Notes: generated by a model from the letters alone, not told the origin. Numbered from the stretch's first letter, positions 47,278 to 59,300 are shown. The stretch: 64,000 nt of DNA from Adiantum capillus-veneris (GCA_014529385.2 CM043967.1:129001182-129065181), one strand, 5' to 3'. A program made the numbers and translations.

Positions 47278-48387
47278 ATACACATACATATATATATGCA
47301 CAAAGAGGCTTTTGATACAATAATATATATAGATAGATATCAAAATATGTATATTAATGTATTTACAAACATGTGTATTATAATATAAATACATACATAC
47401 ATACATGTGTGTGTGTGTGTAGAGTTGTTTTACTTTAACAAATAAACACACCAAGGAACAAGACATTCAAAAGGTGATTGGCTATAGATGTCTAGGCAAA
47501 GATTAGTATAGAAACAACTCAGTCTTTGATTCATAATTGTACAGCATAACAAGAATGAGTCTCATTCCAAATGAGTTTATACGAAGGTATCTAAAATATC
47601 CCAGTTGAATCATCAAGTGTTTTCAAAGTGGGACTGCAACAAGCTAAACCTTTTTAAGCCAAGATAGAGTTCTCACCTGCATCCATATAGTGAAGGCAGC
47701 ATGTATGTTAGACTTGGCTATGTATGGGAGGATTCAAAGAATCTATCAGTTGTTATCCATGTCAAACTTTAAAAAAATTTGACTAGCTATTGTCCTGCAT
47801 ATTAAAGTCTCAAGGATTTTCTACCATCATATTCTTGCTAGAGTTACTCATATATTTAGCTTCTCTTTTACTATATAATACCCATTTCATGTACAAATGT
47901 CGACTAATCCATATCATTGTATGTATTTAAAAATCTTGCATGCAATGCTCAATTATGTAATTTCATCCTTAAAATATGTTCCGATGTCGAGGAAGGCTAG
48001 TTAAACTTGATTGCATCTTTGTAAACATCAACTATAGTCAATGTTGGACGGATACGCCACGACGGACGTCAGCACAGTGAGAACTCACCTAACATATAAT
48101 GTCAGCTAAGGATGAAGCTCGACCGGTAGGCACGTGGAAGCAAGCATAAGGTGTCAACCTACACTCGCCAACCTACTCCTAACTTCCTACAACGTTGTCT
48201 AGAGCCGAACACCCATCAAAAAATCTCGAAACACCATTGAACTTGCAGGAGACCCTACTAATACCATTAGGTCGCTCTCCCTAAGGTCTATGAACCAAAA
48301 CCCCAACCCAAAACACCAGGTGCAAAACCACGTAGGATGTCTGGCCAAAATTTTCAGGTCTTTGTTTTCAAAATTTAAAGTGCCTAA
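47276..48387. other. Spacer without genes
   Basis: Short TA, CATA and GT microsatellites (47275-47420), then unique AT-rich DNA. At 48336-48352 lies CACGTAGGATGTC, half of the palindrome found four times at 52856-53726. Confidence 0.6.
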
Positions 48388-48916
48388 TGTGTAGTTCTAC
48401 TCATTGTGAATGCGTGGATATGCTGCAATGCAAAATCGGGCAACGTATGCTCACCCAATCACCAGATGAAGCTCGTAGAAGGAGCTTGCAAAACCGGACC
48501 GTACGCGCGCAATGTAGGTATCGACGCGTAGCTCTCGTCGGGGGCAACATGCTGCACTTCTTCGCACTCGATTCTGACCACCCACTGGAGCACACGTAGC
48601 GTCAAGATGAAGCTCACATTCTCTCTCGTACACAGTACGCTCACTCACAGACTTCAAAACTTGTTTTTAAAATGACAAAAGGTTTTTCATTAAGGTCAAA
48701 AAGTGGTATATATACCTTACAATTCTCAAACCCTAAAGTTCCAAAATCAACCAACTACTCCATCTATCTATTAAAACTGGGATACAATCTGGAAACTTCT
48801 GTAAGTCCCAATATTTACAAGGTGAAAAATCAGGTTTCCTCAATAAATGAATAATTACAAAAAAATGATAATCCTCCGAGTAGTTAGTCTCCATGGGGTG
48901 TGTCCAACTTCTAACA
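48388..48916 (-). repeat. LTR-like block (minus strand)
   Basis: On the minus strand it begins TGTTAGAAGTTGG and ends ACTACACA, has GGTATATATACC (about 48707-48719) as a TATA region, and is preceded by a purine tract (GCAAGGAGGAAGGGAG, 48917-48932). That is the layout of a 3' LTR for the ORF at 48969-52689. I could not find a matching 5' LTR to the right. Confidence 0.5.
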
Positions 48917-48968
48917 CTCCCTTCCTCCTTGCTCATGTCGTCCCCGACATGGTCGCTGATCCGCTTCT

Positions 48969-51900
48969 TCATCGTATAGTTTCACGCATCTTGATCTGTG
49001 ATTCGTATCTTGCATGCAGGTTCATCATTATTGGGCCGAAAATATCAGTGTTTATGGTGAAGAAGCCTGTGTAGAACGCTTCTTCAAAGGCCTGGAAGTG
49101 ATAGGATGGTAGAAACATTATCCTTTGATACAGCACATGTATCACCTCCTTAGAAGGCTGACCAGACAGATCATAAGCGCATCTGTAAGTATCTTGAAAG
49201 AAGAAGATATTGTCTGTCACCTGGCCTGGCTTGAATGTCTCAAATACTGCTAAGAGGATTTTGCAGATTTTCTTCATCATGATGCACGTAAGGTGAGGTG
49301 AGCCAGTGAACAATTTGATGCCGCCCATTAGGGTTTTCACCATGTATTGGACACTTATTCTCTCACCTGCCTTCAATCCCGGCAGCTTAGGGTAATCATC
49401 CAAGTGGGTTGGCTTCTTTGTAAGATCTCTTGGGCTTTCCACGTCCTGATCCTTGGTAGAGGATAAAATCTGAGGTTGTCTCTGATGTTTTTCGGTGCCT
49501 CTACCAAGTGGATTAGGTATTGTGGGTACTTTGTGATCCAGGCCTTCCTCCATTTTGGCTGAGAGTCAACAATTAGCCTGACCCCTTATGGTTGGGAGGT
49601 ATCTGCGTTGTAGAGTGGTACAGTCGGCTCTTCTCTTTATCCGCTTATTGATGGTGGCTGCTTCATATTTCAGCAATGGATATGGGAGAGAGAGTTGTAG
49701 AGTGGAGAGAGAGTTGAAGCCATTCGCGCCTGAGGTTGATGGCGTCGATCTTCTGGATGGTCATGGACTTGAAAACCCTCTGCTCCCACTCCAAGGCTTC
49801 CTTTGTTGTCTCTCTGATCTCCACCTCTATTGATTTACGCAACTTTTCTTCCTCTTCCTGTGTTAAATCCTGTGGCTCTTGAGAGGATCCTTCTAGGATT
49901 TCCTCTTGCATAGGTGTGTCCACCGGATCTGCCACATTTTCTAAATCAATGCCTTCATTGGCCGCTGGCCCTGTACCCACTTGCTCTCCGGCTTGCTGTC
50001 CTCTCAGCTCCTCAATCTGCTTTAGGAGTTTCTATTTTTCTGATTTAGCTTCTTCGCCCATATTCACGAGGAGGTCATTTAATTTGGCATTTATCCTCTC
50101 CGCCTCCTCGAGCTTTTTTTTAATACTTTCTACTTCCTCTTGCAGGGCATTTTGGTCTTCTTCCATTCTTGTTTGCATGACAATAGACCCTTCTGCCATC
50201 ATCAATCTTTGCTTTTTCTCTAGAGTCAGCTCCTTCTGAAGTTCTTGCATCTGTTCTTCATAGAGTTGACTTTCCGTAGTGATGTGAGTCGAGGTAGTAG
50301 CTCTGACTCTGGCAGGGGATGCCCGCAGCCTCTGGATGGTCTGATCTTTCACTTTGAGGTGGTCCTTGAGCTCAAGGACCTCATCCTGGCTGGCTTCTTA
50401 ATCTATCTCTGCCTTTTCTTTCGCATTTCTCATGGCTTCAACTTCTTTAGACTCCTCCGCCAGCTGTAGGGTCAGGTTATCTCTTTCCCACTCGACATCT
50501 ATCAGTGAGTTGTTGAGCTGCTGACATTCCTCTTCAACTCCTTGCATTCTTTGTGCTGCTGCCTGATTTTCTTCCTCCATTGCCTGGCATCTTTGCAATG
50601 CCCTTACTAGGTTGGCCTGTAGCTCCGCTTCTCTCTATTTTTGCCTTTGGCTTTGTCCTTGTAGAGAGTCCACTTCCAGCTTTATCTTTATTTCGGTGCC
50701 CTTGAGAGCTGCCATCTCACTTTCTGAAGCCATGGACTACGCTCTTAACCCGGTTAGCTTCGTCATCACCATATCCCTGTCGTTGGAGGGCGGGTGCAGA
50801 TACACTATATCTGTGGAAATTTCTTTTAGTTCCACTAGCTTGATGCCTTGCATTTGTTCTTTAGGCCCTGTGCTTGCCAAGTCGAATGCGGCTGTGGCAG
50901 CTTCTTTTTTTGTGTATCCTGCAGCTAGCAGGTCCAAAAATGTGTGATATGAATCATCTGACTCTTGTTGCTCACTTCGAGGCTTAGCCTCTTCCTTTGG
51001 CTTCGGCTCCTGGCTCTGCTCTTGCTTGGCCTTTTCCCGTTCTTCTGGTTTGTCTTCAGCCTCTTTATATTCTTGTGGAGGGCTGTGAGGAGGTGGTGAG
51101 GGCAATTTGTTGGGCTTAGGGCTGGCCGGTAGAGATGTAGGCTTTCCCTTTAAATCTCTATCTGCTTTAGTTTTTCTTTCTCTCTCTTGGCTCTCTTGCT
51201 CATCTAGCAGTTTCTGCCGTATTTTCTCCACTTCCTCCACTGTGAAAGGTACATGCCGTATATTCTCTGATGCGACATCAAGAATCTCAAAATTTTTGAT
51301 ATAATCCTCGAATCTGTCCCTTTGCACTCTTCGGGATGATCTCGACATTGACTCCAGAGATGGCTTCCAGAGTTCACTCAGATCACCTTTAAGGGCTCTC
51401 TCTGCTGTGAAGCTCTCCATCAGCCGCTCTAGTCTAGCTGCTTTTTGTGACCTTGTTTCTTTTGTAGGCACTTGGAAAAATTCCTTCTTTCCTTTCTTTT
51501 GCTCTGGCTGCTCCTCTTGAATAGGCTCTAGCCGTCTTTTCAGTCTTGTAGCAACCCTTGGTGCTCTTTGTGGCTCGTCCTCTTTGTCTTCTTTTAGCCT
51601 CAGCCAGTCATTCTAAGACGGGGGGTCAGGCCATCTTCCTTTTGCTTGCAATGCCCCATAAATCAGCTTAGTGATTAGTTCTCCTGGCACAATATATGTT
51701 GGCTTCTTGTTACCCATCTTCACTAGGTTGTCATGTATATATGCTGCATAATTGATTATCTTTGGGGTGCCTTTCGTCATTGCCCAAGTGAATTTCATGG
51801 AAATTGCACCTGGCGGCATTCTGTATTTTTGAGGCCTTTTAGTACCCATGTGGAAGTATTGGTTGTACAACTGACTCATGACTGCCACTCTTGGGTTGGC

Positions 51901-52689
51901 AATATCTTCAAAGGTGTAGTTTCCTTTCTTCTCATTGTACACCTTGACATCATCCCTTCTTTTAGTTACACTATCCCCCTTGTTGGAGAGGTCTAGTGCA
52001 TCTGCTACAACCTGCTCAGTGATGATTATTTCTGTTTTTGGGTGAAAGAGTGGTTTGGTGGTACAAAAAAAGGACCTATTTTACTTCTACCAATGAAAAA
52101 GTGGGGACCGGTAAAATTTTTGTAGTTTAGGTCAAAAATTTTCGGACCTTGTGTTTTTAGATTCTCCTTTTGAAGATCTATCCACTGATATATAGTATGA
52201 TAGGTAGTTTTTCATGTGACGTGTAAAAATTGTAGCTCAAAGATTTGTCAAAGGTGTTGTCAAGGACAATCCTTTTTGTACCACCAAAGCGTGCTTTTAG
52301 CCTTTTGGCCTGCCTTGTAGATCTGTTACTTTGGCCACTCCATCTTCTTTGATGGTTGTCACAAACTCCCAGACCCTCTTTATGTCCACCCCTGCCGGTA
52401 CTGCTTCAAAGTAGTTGTGGAGATCAATCTTCTCCAAGTACCCGGCCATCTTGCTTCTTACAAACTCATTGAGTTCTCGCGGCAGCATTGGTAGCTCGAT
52501 CACATTGCCTTCAGTGTCTTTGAATACTCCTTGGTAGATCTTTAGGTCGTTGGACTCTAACAGATCTTCTTGGATCCATGTGCTGGTGGGATTTAGTGTT
52601 CCTTCTGGTATGACAAAGGGCTCCACTTCTTCTAGGTAATCCTTGACGGTCATTCTTCTCTTCTTTGCCGGTGACTTCGCGACTGCCAT
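48969..52689 (-). pseudogene. Long gag-like coiled-coil protein of unrecognised family, decayed
   Basis: On the minus strand, segments 52689-52297, 51942-51613, 51471-50737, 50598-50398, 50352-50032 and 49980-49663 are all in one frame, about 1000 codons broken by roughly seven stops; 49553-48969 follows in another frame. Start: ATG at 52689 (MAVAKSPAKKRRMTVKDYLE). Residues about 240-360 (ITEQVVADALDLSNKG, RMPPGAISMKFTWAMTKGTP, PGELITKLIYGALQ) resemble the plant transposon-associated globular domain seen in gag-like plant proteins (low confidence). A proline/glutamate-rich linker and a long heptad coiled coil (EMAALKGTEIKIKLEVDSLQ through KKKLEEAERINAKLNDLL) follow. No protease, RT or integrase is found. 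A purine tract and LTR-like block lie downstream, so a non-autonomous LTR element is likely. Confidence 0.55.
52054..52288. mobile_element. Small inverted-repeat element (MITE-like, ~235 bp)
   Basis: TTTGGTGGTACAAAAA at 52054 is repeated in reverse complement at 52273-52288 (TTTTTGTACCACCAAA), with GGA/TCC just inside. It sits within the gag-like frame and contains several stops. No coding capacity. A target duplication is not obvious, so the superfamily is undetermined. Confidence 0.75.
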
Positions 52690-52739
52690 AGATCCTGTTG
52701 CACTCAGTAGTCCGAAGTTAGCGTTTTTTCCATATTAGC

Positions 52740-53740
52740 TGAGAAACTGAGTTTTAACTATCCAAATGACTTGAAAATTGAAAATAAAGCTTAAAAGGAA
52801 CTTGTGAAGCTGTGCATGTGCTCACAGTGCAATTTTGGCCAAAATTTTCCATTTAGACATCCTACGCGTAGGATGTCTTTTTCATCAGAATTAGTTGATA
52901 CTTGACATGCTGGTAGTTCATGGCTTAAGGAACATGGCTATATGCTTGGATATGGATTTGGGCATCAAAAGGTGGATTTTTTGGCTGATTCAGGCTTTAG
53001 GTCAAAAATTGGGTAGAAAGTCCATAACAGGTAGCAATTGATGTCCAAATGGGTTGAAAATTGGTATATGGGCTCATTGCACCATGGTATTGGCTCCCAT
53101 GATGTCACATTTTGCACACAGAAGGCCTTAATTATGTTGGAGATATCCTATGCGTAGGATGTCTTTTTCATCAAAATGACATGAGATTTGTTCTGTGGGT
53201 AGTCCTTGGCCTCTGGAACATGGCTATGCTCTTGGATTTGGATTTGGAAAAGGATTGATGCTTGCAAGAGCCTGTGTAGTGTTTTTGGGCTCAAAAAAGT
53301 GTATCTTGAAGGTGTTGGGGGTAAAAAATGATTAGAAAATTGATATATGAGCTCTTGATGATGAGGTGATTAGATCTGTAATGAACAAGCATCCTCTGTA
53401 GGCCCAAAAAGCCAAATAGACATCCTACACGTAGGATGTCTACTTCACCAATTTTTGCTTCTGACCACACAGATTGGTTGGTGATGTGTTGGTGAATGTG
53501 TTGTGCAAGTTTCATGTGATTTGGACAAGATTTGGTAGGTCTATGGCCCATTATTGCCTCTATACCCTAACTTTGCGTTTTTTCATGCATATAAGGTCAA
53601 TTTTGGTCCAAATGTGATGAGACTTGGTGGACAGCATGTAAAGCTCTCATTTAGAAAATGTGTATGATGAAAAATGTTGGGATCTGTGCCCAGAAATGCC
53701 CTTGAGACATCCTACGCATAGGAAGTCTCCTGATGATTTT
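52740..53740. repeat. ~283-bp diverged tandem repeats with a palindromic core
   Basis: A 22-bp palindrome, GACATCCTACG plus its reverse complement, is perfect at 52856-52877 and near-perfect at 53142-53163, 53418-53439 and 53705-53726, spaced 286, 276 and 287 bp. Between cores, shared blocks include TCTTTTTCATCA, GGAACATGGCTAT, CTTGGAT(A/T)TGGATTTGG and TTGGTATATGGGCTC/TTGATATATGAGCTC. It lies directly upstream of the gag-like ORF's ATG. Confidence 0.85.
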
Positions 53741-55415
53741 TTCATGGATTGTGCCCCTAGTGCCTGCCCTTGGTCCCCCTGAGTCCCTTTTAAGCCTAAT
53801 TTCAACAAAAAAGTCAAATGGATAGAGGATAACTCCTTGTGTGGACTTCAGAGCCTCCGAGCCGTTTTCTGACTTTTGGAGTGCTTTTTGGCGATAAAAT
53901 TTCTTGATGTTGGTCTCCATAGCTTCCCGATCCCCTCGGGATCCTTGCCATATGGTTTTTGTCGACTTTGGCTTCACCGAAGCTTCATTTGGCAATTTGT
54001 CGCTCTAGAAGCACTCGTGGTTGCGTTTACATATCTTCGATGATTTGTGGTGGTCTACCACCATAGGACTTGGTTGTTGATGGTCTAGGAAAGCCGCTCG
54101 TGAAGTTTGGTGGCAAACGGGCATGCGGTTTGGCCGCGAGAGCAATTTGACGCTTTGTGTGTCTGATGCTGTTTCTGAAGTTTAGTGTCGCTTCGGGTCA
54201 CTTTTTGGTCATGCGGGTCAAATAGACTTGTCGAGCATGTCGAGATGCTTCTACCCATGAATTTTGGTAGCATTTGGTCGCCTTTTCGCCGATTTCCCAT
54301 TTGGTGGCCTCTTGCGGGATTCTAGGAATTAGGGTTTTTCCCGATGGTTATCTACTGCCTTTGGACATCCAGGACTGTTATCCTATGCTAGGGTAAGCTG
54401 TCGATGAAGTCTCATTGCTTTTGGGTCAGCCATTAGGTCGCCGTCTCTACTTGTAGGTCTCTACCGCCCGGTTTGTGTATGATCCCTACGCCAGTTTTCG
54501 CGACATAATGAAAAACATGCGTGAAAAGATCAAGGTGGTGAGCCTACCTATCATGTCTGAAGCTCGTCGGGTAGTCATGCGCGTCGTAGAAGCTGCTGGA
54601 AGGTCCGTCCGCTCTAGGTGGCAGAAGCTCTCTCCACAAGGTCAATAGTGAAAATGAGGTGAAAATTTCTTATAATGGAGGTCCCCGAAGCAGTTTTCAT
54701 GAAATTTGACATGTGCTCCTATCTTCTTGCGAGATGCAGTTTAGGCTCAAAAATTTCTTGATTTGGACTCCATTTGCTCTGTTTACCAGAAATTTGGCAT
54801 TTCTCTGTCGAAACCTGGCCAAAACACGCTTTCCGCTCCAGTCTCATAATTGCACCCCCACTGTACCATAGGTTGTCCTATTGTCACTCATCATCCCCAT
54901 ATTTTTTGTTTTTCATTACGACCGTTTTTCACCTGCTTTTTGTATTTTTGAAGTTTTTCTGCCGAAAATTAGCAAAATTAAAAGGAAAATAGAAAATCAA
55001 ACCCAGAAAATCCTCAAAAATAATAATAAATCACAAACATCACCGCAAAACATTATATACCCTCACATGAAATTTTTATGGCCGAATTTCTCTGTTTTAC
55101 CAATATTTTGCCCGAAAAATGGCTATTTCTACTTATATACACACACCTAGGGGCTTGATTTGGCGTTTAGCCCTATATACCTATAGATACATGCTGTATA
55201 AGGGCATATGTTCTTGAGTTAGTCTAGAAAATTTTGCAATCAAACAACAACCCTTAAAATAGTAAAAAATTGTGCCCTTTTTTGCTCTTTCTGCTATTGG
55301 TGCCGCATTTGAGAATGCCTCCCCTCCTCCTAGCCGGAGTCCTCCCGGGCGACAAAGTCTCGCCTCGGAGTATGTGCCGTGCATAGGTTGAAAAATTTGT
55401 GCTAATGCTTGTCCG
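53741..55415. other. Spacer without recognisable genes
   Basis: Short ORFs only, none with conserved motifs. It may be the leader of the element encoding the 48969-52689 ORF, but no LTR or primer site is visible. Confidence 0.5.
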
Positions 55416-55507
55416 ATGAATGTGGCCCTATTTTATGCATACTCGGTCAATGCATGGCCCCATGAATGTGGCCCTATTTTATGCATACTCTGTCAATGCA
55501 TGGAAAA
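55416..55507. repeat. Two-copy tandem repeat, period 46 bp
   Basis: ATGAATGTGGCCCTATTTTA occurs at 55416 and 55462, each followed by TGCATACTC(G/T)GTCAATGCATGG. One mismatch. Confidence 0.93.
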
Positions 55508-55615
55508 AATTAATATTTTGCAAGAGAAGGGAATAAGCAAGATGCTTATTGACATTCGCCATCGAGGTTTCCTGTTTTCTTTGCAAGTTACAGTTGTAAC
55601 TCTATTGCTCTTTGT

Positions 55616-56321
55616 TTAATTGTCTTTTTTGCCACAGGCAATTGCTTTGCCGCTACTGTTGATATAGCCGTAGCTGTTTCTATGGAGATGATTGGCTTGG
55701 ACCGTATTGCCTTTGCTTTCCATTGGTATTTTGTTTTTGCCGGTTTTTGTAGATGTTTTGCTACTTCTTTTGTTGTCACTGTTTTGTTTCCACATAAGTC
55801 GGTTGCCTTTTTTCAAATGCAGTTGTCTGCCTTCCGTTGTTGCTTGTACTGAAGGGAGTTCCTTTTGCTTTTGTTTGGGTACCAAATGCGAGTGACATTT
55901 TGAGTTAGTGCTGAGCATTTTCTTTGGGATCCATATCTGTTTTATACCCTTGGTTTTTGGTTGAAATATCTGCTTCGGTTGAATTCTTTCATTGCATTTT
56001 TGTTTGTCTGCCATGTCATTTCTATCCTTCCGCATCCATACTTGTCTTTGTTGTTTTGGTAATCGAGGTCTTTACATTGCGGTCCGTGACTTCGTATGTA
56101 CGTAGTCAGCATGGTTTGCTTTTACCTGTTCATTGGCTTTGGGTATCATGTGGTTCTTTGGTGGCATTCTTGCTTGTCTCTTTTTCCTGTGATTGCATGG
56201 CTTGCAGCTTATTATTCCGGTATTGTTGAGCAAAGGCTATCACCTATTGTTCATGTGCATGCTGAATTTTGACTGCCTTTGTATTCCAATCTATCTGCAC
56301 ATTGTACTCTTTTTGCCAAGG
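55616..56321 (-). pseudogene. Low-complexity tail downstream of the protease-like domain
   Basis: A 139-codon minus-strand frame (56035-55616) and partial openness above it. The product is Lys/Gln/Thr/Asn-rich with GIKQIWIPKKM, a W-I/V-P-K motif also seen at 3528-4026. No domain is recognised. It may be the 3' coding end of the gypsy fragment. Confidence 0.35.
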
Positions 56322-58080
56322 TTATCCCAACATCATTGGGTGTTGTGTGTTTTCAACCTCCCCCACATAGAATTTGTGTGGGTAAATATGTTGATGAATT
56401 TGTACATGGAATATAGTCCATCCCAATGTTTTCAACGGGTGTGATGTACTAATCTGCAGCACTTGAGGAGTAGGATGAAGTTGACATGTGGATCTGAGCT
56501 GTTGGTATAATCCGTAAGAGATCAAATTTTCTTGAGCTCCAGAATCAAGCAATGCCGTCGATTCAACTTGATTGCTGCCCACTTTGACTGCAAGTATTGT
56601 CTCCACTGTGTCTTCATCCAACTTCGTCAGTTGAATGGCATTGATTTGCAATGGTGCTCCACTTTGTTGTTGTTGTCGCAGAAGTCTTTGTTTTGCAATG
56701 CGTTCCTTTGCTTCTGCTTGAGCTTCCTCTCATACTCTCTGTTTTTCCTTCATTCGTTGTTTTCCTTGATGAATTTGTTGGAGCATCTCCTGTGTGAGTG
56801 GTAGATGATATTTCTTCAGTCGACATCCACTAATCCAGTTCGGAATTTCTTCACCTGCTAATGTAGGAAACTTGACAGCTCCACTTTGTGATAGATCACT
56901 AATCACAAAGGGTCCCATCCCTCGTTTTTTAATTTTCTTGGCATGTTTCTTCAAAGTATAAACAAGTACATAATCACTTGTTTTGAACTCTTTAGTGCGC
57001 ACATGCTTGTCAAAAAACTCTTTTTGTCTTCTCTTTTTAGCATAGATTGAAGCTACAGCTCTCAAGCGGAGTTTATCTTGCTTTTCAAGATCATCTATTC
57101 TTGAAGAGAGCTCATGCCCTGTCCATTCTAAGCGTTTTGCTACTCATAGAGTTGGAATGAAAAACTCTATGGGTAGTATATTATTTAGGCCAAACACCAT
57201 GTTGTACAGTGTTGTTCCTATTGATGTTTTGTAAGCTACCCTGTATGCTCGTAGTGTTGAGTGTAGCTTTTGATCCCAATCTATTCTTGACTCTGATACT
57301 ATTTTAGTAAGAATCGTGCATAGTGTTTTATTTGTGGCCTCGGCTTGTCCATTTTCCTGTGGATGGTATGGAGCAGATTTCCTATGTATGACCATGAATT
57401 CCTCTAGCAGATATTCAATGACTTCATTAAGAAAATGTGTCCCACGATCACTGACAATTTCTATAGGTAACCCATATCGTACAAAAACATTCTCATACAA
57501 AAATTGTGCAGTGGTCCGTGCATCTGCTTTTTGCATTGCCTTGGCTTCCACCCATTTTGTGAGATAGTCCGTAGTCACAATGATATATTGGGTATGGGTG
57601 CGATATGCAGGGGGTGAGATAGGTCCCACAAAATCAATGCCCCATTTGGCAAATGCCTCTTGCTCCCATCATTGGCCGTAGTGGCATCTCATCTCTTGTT
57701 ATTGGCACCTTGATGCGCTGACACGCGTCACAACGCTTTACAAACTCTTCAGCATCCATGTGCAATGTAGGCCACCATATACCTGCGGTTAAGACTATTT
57801 TTACCGTCTTATCGTCCGAAAAATGGCCTCCACTTATTCCGCTATGTGCATGTTCTAGAATCAGCAGGTATTCGCTTTCAGTAGATTCTAAGTTGATTGT
57901 CCTTTCCTCGCTTATAGAGCTGGTTCCCAATCAACTGAAAGTCACGAGCTTCTAGCTCTATAGCTTTTTTCCGTGCTCTTGTGATATTCTCAGGGAATGT
58001 CCTGGTGGTTAAGAAATCAATGATATATTGACTCCATGCAGGTGCAATGTTTACCTGAAACAATGTTGTGTGATCCACTG
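56322..58080 (-). pseudogene. Gypsy integrase followed in frame by an aspartic-protease domain
   Basis: Minus strand. 58078-57878 and 57930-57634 hold the integrase N terminus: HAHSGISGGHFSDDKTVKIV, GIWWPTLHMDAEEFVKRCDA and CQRIK, the HHCC finger. 57629-57144 is the core: IIVTTDYLTKWVEAKAM, IVSDRGTHFLNEV and APYHPQENGQAEATNKTL, with the D,D(35)E residues present. 57065-56730 is the C-terminal part (GMGPFVISDLSQSGAVKF). 56651-56322 carries ALLDSGAQENLISYGLY and, at its end, MMLG.PWQKEYNVQIDW, a retropepsin fold. 57629, 57065 and 56651 are all in one frame, with only two stops between. RT and RNase H are not visible right of 58080, where the hAT region begins. Confidence 0.85.
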
Positions 58081-58121
58081 GTCATTTGGCACTACATATA
58101 GTACAATTGGTAACTAAGTTG

Positions 58122-58204
58122 CATTATTCGTTATTCGGGAGACGTATAATACGCGAATAATGGGTGTATTATTCGTTTATCTAAATTATACGGTCGTATT
58201 ATAC
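58122..58204. repeat. Subterminal palindromic repeats of the hAT region
   Basis: CATTATTCG (58122) pairs with CGAATAATG (58154-58162). CGTATAATACG at 58143-58153 recurs inverted as CGTATTATACG near 58194-58204. Clustered short repeats in both orientations are the usual binding sites of hAT transposases. Confidence 0.65.
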
Positions 58205-58244
58205 GATGCCACATCAGCATAAACGGCCAATCGTATAACTTCTT

Positions 58245-58292
58245 GATTTTTCGATCGAAAAACTTTTCGATCGAAATTTTTTTCGATCAAAA
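58245..58292. repeat. Three copies of TTTTCGATC(G)AAA
   Basis: TTTTTCGATCGAAAAA, CTTTTCGATCGAAATTT and TTTTTCGATCAAAAAT lie within about 50 bp. Each is centred on the palindrome TCGA/GATC. Confidence 0.85.
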
Positions 58293-58369
58293 ATTATAAC
58301 GATTGAATATGTTAGTATATATAGCAACACGCGAAAGGCCTCATACCAGCTTTCAAAGTCAATGTTTTC

Positions 58370-59300
58370 CATGTGAGTACTCTCACCAAACGATCAAAAA
58401 ATGTAATTTGTAAAAAAATAAAACAATTTGAATGCAATAAAAATTAAAATTCAATAGAATTTTAAGTTTTGTGATTCAAATATATGAATTTGTTTTGAAA
58501 AACTTAGTAAATAGTTGAAAGTTTGTATTTTGTGAAGAGTTTAATCTCTCACCTGATACAAACTGTAATTATAAGAATCACTTGTCAATGTGTTCGATTA
58601 ATTGACACTTGAAAGTGACTAATAAAAAAAAAGTAAGATATTATCGTTGTGTGTAGAGTGTACTCTCACATGAGATAATTAGTTTAAAAATATAATTACA
58701 TAAAAATTAATTTTATGTAATTTAAAGTTTGATTTTGATGTGTAGAGATTTTCTCTCACTTCAAAATGAATATAATGAAACAAAATTACATTTTTACGTT
58801 TTGTGTAGAGCTATTCACACTGCTATGCTCTCACTAGAGTAAAAATTTAGGAAAAACATGTCCAAAAATCATGATATTCTCTTATCTTTATTTGGACTGC
58901 AAAACCTACCGTACTGTGTGAGAGCATACATATGCTCGCATTGTAGATAGATAATCGCTTAAAAATCTATGGTAAAGTGTAAGAACTTTTTGTACGCACT
59001 TTACATAGATACGATAATTATCAAGTATTGTAAGTGATTATCGTTTTGACATTTAAAAATGTCACTTATAGCTCTTGTATGTATAGTAATTTATAATGAT
59101 AATCATTTTAATACTTGATTTAATTGTAATTATTGATTATCGTAATGTGTTAAAGATACAAGCTTGCACTTTAGATAAATCGATGCAATTTATATGTAAT
59201 CCAATGGTATTGTTTTTTATTATTGTATTTTTGTTCAATCATTGTTTTTAATTATTTTAATTTTGTTCAATCATTGATAGTTAAATTAATTTAATGTTTT
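58370..59300. promoter_or_regulatory. AT-rich 5' region with repeated short stems
   Basis: About 930 bp upstream of the transposase with no ORF. The pattern G-T-G-(T)-A-G-A-G, a few bases, then CTCTCAC-like recurs near 58533, 58652, 58741 and 58802, each able to fold into a short hairpin. It could be subterminal repeats or leader structure. Confidence 0.5.

Noticed and set aside
46937-47320. Leu/Ser-rich ORF resembling a signal peptide or membrane segment
   Set aside because: Translation of CT repeats in the LINE 5' monomers.
53291-53995. Minus-strand ORFs among the 283-bp repeats
   Set aside because: They cross repeat units and show no conservation of frame between units.
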